From Chloroflexota bacterium (GTDB taxonomy: Bacteria > Chloroflexota > Dehalococcoidia > Plut-88900): a DNA stretch of 10,501 nt. Below the pieces are notes generated by a model. It saw only the letters and a program-made list of their open reading frames with translations. It did not search any database and was not told where the DNA came from. A program made the translations under genes and the position numbers. This document shows positions 6,292-10,501 of the stretch, piece by piece (position 1 is the stretch's first letter; every line of letters begins with the position of its first letter). The stretch lies in contig JACZVB010000017.1 of NCBI GenBank assembly GCA_022572865.1, forward strand, positions 1 to 10,501. The letters are read 5' to 3'.

Positions 6292-6347
6292 CAACTATAG
6301 TGCGAACCAAAGGAGGCAAATTGAGGGGCGGATTGAGCACTAACTAG
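6292..6347 (+). other. Orphan promoter/ribosome-binding site leading to a nine-codon frame
   Basis: In the 199-base gap between apgM and meaB, CAACTATAGT (6292-6301) gives a -10-like TATAGT. Eight bases on is AAAGGAGG (6309-6316), the strongest Shine-Dalgarno in the window, followed after CAAA by TTG at 6321. That frame ends at TAG (6345-6347) after eight residues. No longer frame can use this site, and meaB begins from the other strand at 6354. It may be the 5' remnant of a lost gene, a leader peptide, or a very small protein. The rest of the gap (6155-6291) shows nothing recognisable. Confidence 0.35.
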
Positions 6348-6353
6348 GGGCTT

Positions 6354-7343
6354 TTACTGCGTTTTACGCGGGCGTCGGCGTGCCGATAGCTGCTTAACGG
6401 CAATCAGGGCAGCGGTGTAGGGATCGATAGAGTTGGACTCCACCTGCTTGAGCAGGGCCGCCAGGCTGCCATCATTTACAGCGAGTCGCTGGGCCTCCTG
6501 CTCCGCCTGCTCCCTGATGGTCCGGAAGAACTCGTGCCTTCGGCGTTCTCGACGCCGCACTGCCAGCAGGCCCGTGTCCTCCGAAACCTTTTGATGTTTC
6601 TCGATTGCTTCCCACAGCTCTTCTATGCCGATGCCCTGGTGGGCCTGGGACGATAGCACCGGCGGGACCCACTGCCGTTCCCTGGTGTCCCAGCTGAGCA
6701 CGGCCGTGATGTCTTTCATCATGGTGTCCGCCCCGGGTCTATCGGCCTTGTTCACCACGAAAACGTCGGCTATCTCCATCAGGCCCGCCTTCATGGCCTG
6801 CATGGAGTCTCCGCCCTCGGGAACCAGGACCACGACCACCGTATCCACCACATCCATTATGTCTAGTTCCGCCTGCCCCACGCCCACCGTCTCCACTATG
6901 ATCACGTCCGAGCCGTAGGCGTCCAGGAGCTTTACGGCGTTACGGGTCGTCCTGGGAAGGCCGCCGTGGCTGCCCCGGGTGGCCATGCTGCGGATGAAGA
7001 CGCCCGGGTCCTTGTAGTGGCGTTGCATCCTCACCCGGTCCGCCAGGATGGCGCCTCCGGTGAAGGGGCTGGTGGGATCGGCGGCCAGGATGCTCACCGA
7101 GGGAGGCTCGCCCGCCTGGCCCCGGGGGCCGGCCCTCAAGACGGAGGTGAGCCTATCGACCAGGGTGCTCTTGCCTGCCCCGGGAGGCCCCGTGATCCCG
7201 ATGGTATAGGCCCGATCGGTGTGTGAGCCGATGGCCTTGAGTATCTCCGAGGCCTCGTCCCCTCCCCTTTCGATGATGCTGATGCCGCGGGCCAGGGCGC
7301 GCTTGTCACCGCGTAGCAGTCTCTGTATTAGCTCTTGGGCCAA
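6354..7343 (-). CDS. meaB: MeaB/ArgK-type GTPase, methylmalonyl-CoA mutase chaperone
   Basis: This G3E-family P-loop GTPase protects and reactivates adenosylcobalamin-dependent methylmalonyl-CoA mutase and gates cofactor loading. At 329 residues it has the usual length. Visible motifs: N-terminal helix LIQRLLRGDKRALARGIS; G1 GPPGAGKST (52-60); ADPTSPFTGGAILADRVRM (88-106), a MeaB hallmark; RSMATRGSHGGL (118-129); ETVGVGQAE (151-159, switch region with the family Glu); NKAD (198-201, G4); and SSQAHQGIGIEEL as G5. The C-terminal helix carries the dimerisation region and a basic tail. The start is TTG at 7343, supported because the family N-terminus begins exactly there and no ATG is near; AGGCG precedes it by about six bases. 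No mutase subunit lies in the window, so its partner is elsewhere. It converges with apgM. Confidence 0.93.
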   Translation of the reverse strand: MAQELIQRLLRGDKRALARGISIIERGGDEASEILKAIGSHTDRAYTIGITGPPGAGKSTLVDRLTSVLRAGPRGQAGEPPSVSILAADPTSPFTGGAILADRVRMQRHYKDPGVFIRSMATRGSHGGLPRTTRNAVKLLDAYGSDVIIVETVGVGQAELDIMDVVDTVVVVLVPEGGDSMQAMKAGLMEIADVFVVNKADRPGADTMMKDITAVLSWDTRERQWVPPVLSSQAHQGIGIEELWEAIEKHQKVSEDTGLLAVRRRERRRHEFFRTIREQAEQEAQRLAVNDGSLAALLKQVESNSIDPYTAALIAVKQLSARRRPRKTQ

Positions 7344-7481
7344 GTGCTATCGCCTGAACTTTCTCTCGGGCGTCTATATATATGTACTGATTGAGGGGCC
7401 ATCGGGTATCTGAATTGGCATTGCTTGGTTTCCCTCCCACTTCTGCCTAGCTGGTGGTCAGTCCGATAAATAACATTTTTT

Positions 7482-7568
7482 TGTCACCCTGAGCCCTTCG
7501 TTTCTCAGGATATACTCCGCGAAGGGTCTAGATTCTTCGTCCCGATACAATCGGGACTCAGAATGACA
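7482..7568. repeat. Palindromic intergenic element with TGTCA...TGACA ends
   Basis: The 87-base element has imperfect terminal inverted repeats, TGTCACCCTGAG at the left and CTCAGAATGACA at the right (10 of 12 pair). Inside are CCCTTCG (7494-7500) pairing with CGAAGGG (7520-7526), and GTCCCGAT (7539-7546) pairing with ATCGGGAC (7550-7557) over a 3-base loop. GATTCTTCGTCCC sits between. Short elements with TGTCATTCTGAG ends and GAAGAATC cores are dispersed in many Chloroflexota and some deltaproteobacterial genomes. It encodes nothing and may be a miniature non-autonomous element. It lies 13 bases past the lysR stop and could also slow transcription there. The rest of the gap (7344-7481) holds only AT-rich upstream sequence of meaB. 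Confidence 0.6.
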
Positions 7569-7581
7569 CAATTATGTGGGG

Positions 7582-8490
7582 CTAAGCACTGGTCTGGCTG
7601 CTGGCCCACAGGAGGGCGAAGGAGAGGAACTCCTGCTGGAGCTTGCTGGTCAGGTGCTTGTCCAGGTATGTTATGTAAAGGTCTCTCTTCAGGGGGACGC
7701 CCTCGACGCCCAGGGCCGCTATCCGTTCGCACTCGATGCTTTTTTCAGCGGCGAAGGCTGAAACGAAGGCCACCCCCAGCCCCGCCTCCACCGCCGAGAC
7801 GATGGCCTGGGTGCTGCCGAAGACTGGGGCGTGCTGCCAGAGGCGGCTGTCGAAGCCCGCATGTTGCAGGAGGTGATGCACGCTCTGCATGGTGCCGGAA
7901 CCGGCCTCACGGATGATCAGCTTCTCCTCCTCGAGCTCGACCAGAGGAACGCTCTTTCGTCCCGCAAAGTGGTGGGACACGGGCACGATCAGTACCAGCT
8001 CATCGTCCAGGAACTTCTCTCTGCGAAAGCCGCGTCTCTCAACGGAGGCTCCCAGAAAGGCAAGGTCGCACTCCGACCGCATCAGCATATCGGCTACAGT
8101 GTCGGTGTCTCCCACCTGCACCGAGGCCTCCACTGCCGGGTGAAGGCGTATGAAATCGGCCAGCAGCCTGGGCAGTATGTACTCTCCCGGCACGGTGCTC
8201 GCCCCTAAGGCCAGCCTTCCGCTAATCTCGCCGGACAGCCCCTGAAGCCGGTCCTCCAGGGTTAGCTTCTCGGCTAATACTTTAACGGCGAACCGGTGGA
8301 ACTCTTCACCGGCGCCGGTCATGCCGACCCCACCCTCCTTGCGGTCCAGAAGTGGCACCCCGAGGTCTCGCTCCAGCTTCTGGATCTGTTGGGTGACCCC
8401 AGGCTGTGTCATCCCAAGGTGCCTGGCGGCTTCTGAGAAACTGCCCCGTTTCACTATCTCCAGATATGTACGCAGGTGTTCCAGGTTCAT
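7582..8490 (-). CDS. LysR-type transcriptional regulator of the adjacent ABC operon
   Basis: This 302-residue LysR regulator has the standard length. The winged helix-turn-helix covers about 1-60: LRTYLEIVKRGSFSEAARHLGMTQPGVTQQIQKLERDLGVPLLDR in consecutive segments is a near-consensus match. A linker helix follows to about 88, then the periplasmic-binding-like effector domain (LALGASTVPGEYILPRLLADF, with later REAGSGTM and VEAGLGVAFVS). The REAGSGT segment is the usual effector-contact loop and suits CysB/CysL-like proteins that sense small anions or their metabolites. It is transcribed divergently from the binding-protein operon, the classic layout for a LysR target, and both would be controlled from 8491-8600. 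No Shine-Dalgarno is evident before the ATG at 8490. The effector is unknown; the transported anion or a product of it is the obvious guess. Confidence 0.92.
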   Translation of the reverse strand: MNLEHLRTYLEIVKRGSFSEAARHLGMTQPGVTQQIQKLERDLGVPLLDRKEGGVGMTGAGEEFHRFAVKVLAEKLTLEDRLQGLSGEISGRLALGASTVPGEYILPRLLADFIRLHPAVEASVQVGDTDTVADMLMRSECDLAFLGASVERRGFRREKFLDDELVLIVPVSHHFAGRKSVPLVELEEEKLIIREAGSGTMQSVHHLLQHAGFDSRLWQHAPVFGSTQAIVSAVEAGLGVAFVSAFAAEKSIECERIAALGVEGVPLKRDLYITYLDKHLTSKLQQEFLSFALLWASSQTSA

Positions 8491-8504
8491 GATCTAAGTA
8501 ATAA

Positions 8505-8535
8505 AAGAGTCTTATATTGACAATTGTAAACTCTT
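8505..8535. promoter_or_regulatory. Inverted repeat in the lysR/operon divergent region, candidate LysR operator
   Basis: AAGAGT (8505-8510) and ACTCTT (8530-8535) form an inverted repeat around a 19-base AT-rich core containing the 8-bp palindrome ACAATTGT (8520-8527). It covers the -35 box of the operon promoter and lies 15 bases from the lysR start, where a LysR protein would both autoregulate and act on the operon. Confidence 0.4.
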
Positions 8536-8545
8536 ATGCTAACTT
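8517..8545 (+). promoter_or_regulatory. Sigma-70 promoter of the ABC transporter operon
   Basis: Consensus TTGACA (8517-8522), a 17-base spacer and TAACTT (8540-8545) with TG one base upstream (extended -10). This is the best promoter in the window. The start site would be near 8552, giving a leader of about 50 bases to the TTG at 8601. Confidence 0.65.
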
Positions 8546-8600
8546 CTCGAATCAAGCCAAAGCCAGACAGAACGGTTCCATTATATTACGAGGGGCATGG

Positions 8601-9479
8601 TTGAAGAAGGGGCCCATATTTACAGGTCTGCTGCTAGTAGTCCTCGCAGCGGTTTTGGCCGCCTGCAGCGACGGCGACAATTCGTCATCGCATGTTCTCT
8701 ACTTCAGCGGCATCCCCGATCAGAACGTCTCCACCCTGGCCCGGCGCTACCAGAAGTTCGCCGACTACATGGAGGAGCGACTAGGAGTCGAGGTGAAATT
8801 TAAGCCCAGCATCGACTACTCCCCTGTGGTCACCGCCTTTGAGGGCGGGGACATCCAGCTTGGCTGGTTCGGGGGCCTTACAGGAGTCCAGGCCCGGATC
8901 GCGGTCCCCGACTCGGTGGCCATCGCCCAGAGGCCTCGGGACGCCGAGTTCCATTCCAAGTTCATCGTTCGGGCAGACCTGGATGTGGATAGCCTGGAGG
9001 ACCTGAAGGGCCTCACCTTCACCTTCGGAAGCGAGAGCTCTACCTCCGGGCACCTGATGCCCCGGCACTTCCTTGTCCAGGCGGGTGTCGATCCCGAAGA
9101 TGACTTCCGGGGTGGGCCCAACTACTCGGGGTCCCACGACAAGACCTGGAAGCTGGTGGAGAGCGGCGCCTATCAGGCCGGCGCCCTCAACGAGGCGGTG
9201 TGGGAGAGTGCAGTAAGCGAGGGCCGGGTGGACCTGACCAAGGTGCGCGTCCTGGAGACCACACCCCCCTATTTCGATTACAACTGGACCATCAGGGGCG
9301 ATGTGGAGGAGACCTTCGGGGAGGGGTTCATAGCCCGCGTGCGTGAGGCGCTTCTTTCCATGGGGCCTGAGCAGCAGGAGCTGCTAGACCTCTTCTCCAC
9401 CGATGGCTTCATAGAGACGAACAACGACAACTATGTGGCGATCCGAGATATAGCAGAGGCGTTGGACATAGTGAGATGA
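8601..9479 (+). CDS. PhnD-type ABC transporter substrate-binding lipoprotein (putative selenate or phosphonate/phosphite)
   Basis: From the TTG at 8601 this is a 292-residue exported protein. The signal is KKGPIFTGLLLVVLAAVLAA followed by Cys22 in a clean lipobox (LAAC), so it is membrane-anchored. GAGGGG lies five bases before the TTG. The longer frame from 8517 begins inside the promoter and is rejected. PhnD-family features: IQLGWFGGLTGVQAR (ligand-site loop), SLEDLKGLTFTFGSESSTSG (STSG anion-binding loop), a Gly-Ser-His-Asp segment (YSGSHDKTWK), and a late TTPPYFDYNWTIRGD. The pairs FGSESSTSGHLMPR and PPYFDYNW recall the subgroup named putative selenate binding protein more than E. coli PhnD. 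The substrate is inferred only. The stop overlaps the next start by four bases (ATGA), showing translational coupling to the ATPase. Confidence 0.88.
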   Translation: MKKGPIFTGLLLVVLAAVLAACSDGDNSSSHVLYFSGIPDQNVSTLARRYQKFADYMEERLGVEVKFKPSIDYSPVVTAFEGGDIQLGWFGGLTGVQARIAVPDSVAIAQRPRDAEFHSKFIVRADLDVDSLEDLKGLTFTFGSESSTSGHLMPRHFLVQAGVDPEDDFRGGPNYSGSHDKTWKLVESGAYQAGALNEAVWESAVSEGRVDLTKVRVLETTPPYFDYNWTIRGDVEETFGEGFIARVREALLSMGPEQQELLDLFSTDGFIETNNDNYVAIRDIAEALDIVR

Positions 9480-10267
9480 ACGCTGGCCAAAACGGGCATG
9501 GCCCGATCTACTGCCTGGAAGAGATTTCCAAGATCTACCCTGGCGTGGTGGCCCTGGCGCCCCTCTCCCTGGAAATTCGAAGGGAAGAGCGGGTCGCAAT
9601 CGTTGGGCCGAGCGGCAGCGGCAAGACGACCCTGCTCCACATGCTGGGGGGCGTTATCCAGCCTGACCAGGGCCGGGTGGTCATCGACGGCCGTAACATG
9701 GCCTTTATGGCCTCGGGCAGGGAGAAGGCCGGCCTGGTGGGCATGATACACCAGCAGTTCGACCTGGTGCCCAGGCTTTCGGTGCTCCATAACGTTCTGG
9801 CGGGCAGACTGGGCTACTGGAGCCTCTGGCGGTCCCTGATCTCGCTGGTATCGCCACAGGAGAGACACCTGGCCACCGAGGCGCTGCGAAAGGCCGGCAT
9901 CGAGGACAAGATCTCCCAGCGCACCTCTCGCCTCTCGGGAGGAGAGCAGCAGCGGGTGGCCATCGCACGGCTGCTGGTGCAGGACTCGCAAGTCATCCTG
10001 GCCGATGAGCCCGTTGCCTCTCTGGACCCCACCAGGTCGGAAGACATCGTGCGCCTCATCCGGGAGATCGCCGAGGAGTCGGGCAAGACCCTGGTGGCGA
10101 GCCTCCACTCTGTACCCCTGGTCAGGGCCCACTTCACCCGGGTAATAGGCCTTCGGAAAGGGACCCTCGCCTTCGATCTCCCGGTAACCCAAGTGACCGA
10201 TGATATCCTGACGGAGCTGTACGACCTGGAAGGCACCCGGGATGGCGTTCTCTCTCCGGCTTCTTGA
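9476..10267 (+). CDS. ABC transporter ATP-binding protein, PhnC-like
   Basis: This 263-residue cytoplasmic ATPase energises the importer formed with the preceding binding protein and the following permease. Motifs: Walker A GPSGSGKTT (44-52), Q-loop HQQFDL (about 91-96), signature LSGGEQQR (about 153-160), Walker B VILADEP, D-loop SLD and H-loop SLHS. The stretch after the Q-loop, VLAGRLGYWSLWRSL, is the usual PhnC contact region for PhnE-type permeases (NVLaGRLG). The ATG overlaps the binding-protein stop by four bases, and the gene's end overlaps the permease start by 26, so the three are one operon. Specificity comes from the binding protein, so phosphonate, phosphite or selenate cannot be told apart here. 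Confidence 0.93.
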   Translation: MNAGQNGHGPIYCLEEISKIYPGVVALAPLSLEIRREERVAIVGPSGSGKTTLLHMLGGVIQPDQGRVVIDGRNMAFMASGREKAGLVGMIHQQFDLVPRLSVLHNVLAGRLGYWSLWRSLISLVSPQERHLATEALRKAGIEDKISQRTSRLSGGEQQRVAIARLLVQDSQVILADEPVASLDPTRSEDIVRLIREIAEESGKTLVASLHSVPLVRAHFTRVIGLRKGTLAFDLPVTQVTDDILTELYDLEGTRDGVLSPAS

Positions 10268-10501
10268 GAGCCGCAGGTTCATCACCCTTGTGCTCCTGGG
10301 GGCACTGGCCTGGAGCGCCTATAACATCGACTGGAGCGAGCCTATCGTTCATTCGGGCGGCGGCTCTTCCCTTGTAACCCTTGTCAAGTCGGTATTTACC
10401 CCCGAGCTTTCACCCTCCTTCCTTAAGCTGGCCCTGGAGGCGACTTGGGTCACGATAGCATACGCCGTGGCCGGCATTTCTCTAGCCGTGCCCATAGGTC
10501 T
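10242..10501 (+). CDS. ABC transporter permease, PhnE-like (partial, 3' end beyond window)
   Basis: The frame opens at ATG 10242 and is still open at the window edge (86 codons seen). It starts MAFSLRLLESRRFITLVLLG, with a first membrane helix at about 13-27, an extracytoplasmic stretch, then LKLALEATWVTIAYAVAGIS, which is the start of the binding-protein-dependent permease domain (LxxSLxxTLxIAxxAxxxxxxLAxPLGL pattern). GGAAGG lies about eight bases before the ATG, inside the ATPase gene. It should be the membrane channel of the SBP-ATPase pair upstream. The EAA loop that contacts the ATPase lies beyond the window. Confidence 0.82.
   Translation, partial: MAFSLRLLESRRFITLVLLGALAWSAYNIDWSEPIVHSGGGSSLVTLVKSVFTPELSPSFLKLALEATWVTIAYAVAGISLAVPIG

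Noticed and set aside
7471..7482. T run as a terminator signal
   Set aside because: No stem-loop precedes it on the plus strand, and no plus-strand gene ends there.
7539..7557. Hairpin GTCCCGAT/ATCGGGAC as an intrinsic terminator for lysR
   Set aside because: No T tract follows on the minus strand; it is better explained as part of the palindromic element.
8517..8600. Longer N-terminus of the substrate-binding protein starting at TTG 8517
   Set aside because: That TTG is the first half of a consensus -35 box; the TTG at 8601 has a well-placed GAGGGG and gives a clean lipoprotein signal.
9431..10285. Long minus-strand frame (284 codons) opposite the ABC ATPase
   Set aside because: It is antisense to a canonical ABC ATPase with every motif present, and its own translation resembles no family.

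Overview
The window is gene-dense bacterial chromosome of moderately high G+C. It has no rRNA, tRNA, CRISPR array or recognisable transposase. Several traits point to Chloroflexota, probably a Dehalococcoidia-like lineage: an archaeal-type ApgM phosphoglycerate mutase, an LppX/LprG-type lipoprotein, a MeaB GTPase, TTG starts, and a palindromic intergenic element whose ends read TGTCA(C/T)(C/T)CTGAG. That placement is inference from gene content; no marker gene is present.

Layout. Positions 1-2823, minus strand: an LppX/LprG-like lipoprotein, a 14-helix DHA2 MFS transporter resembling mycobacterial P55 (Rv1410c), and the N-terminal part of a TPR protein that leaves the window. The lipoprotein + MFS pair recalls the lprG-P55 envelope lipid export operon of mycobacteria. 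Positions 2824-4088 are a mosaic. A sequence of about 57 bp is present twice (2868-2924 and 3972-4029). Between the copies lie the broken first 23 or so codons of a short-chain dehydrogenase and an AT-richer FkbM methyltransferase that looks transferred. Positions 4089-6154, plus strand: a divergent PlsY glycerol-3-phosphate acyltransferase, then an ApgM-like enzyme with unusual residues around its nucleophile. Positions 6155-6353 are intergenic, with a promoter-like box and a near-perfect Shine-Dalgarno that lead into only a nine-codon frame. Positions 6354-7343, minus strand: meaB, convergent with apgM.

Positions 7344-7581 hold the palindromic element. From 7582 to the end is an anion uptake locus: a LysR regulator (minus) divergent from a tightly packed SBP-ATPase-permease operon (plus). 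The binding protein is PhnD-type and most resembles the subgroup usually named putative selenate transporters, though phosphonate or phosphite remain possible. A strong promoter (TTGACA-N17-TAACTT) and an inverted repeat lie in the divergent gap.

The best candidates for something new are the repeat-bounded FkbM/SDR-remnant segment, the LprG-P55-like pair outside Actinobacteria, and the orphan initiation site beside apgM.
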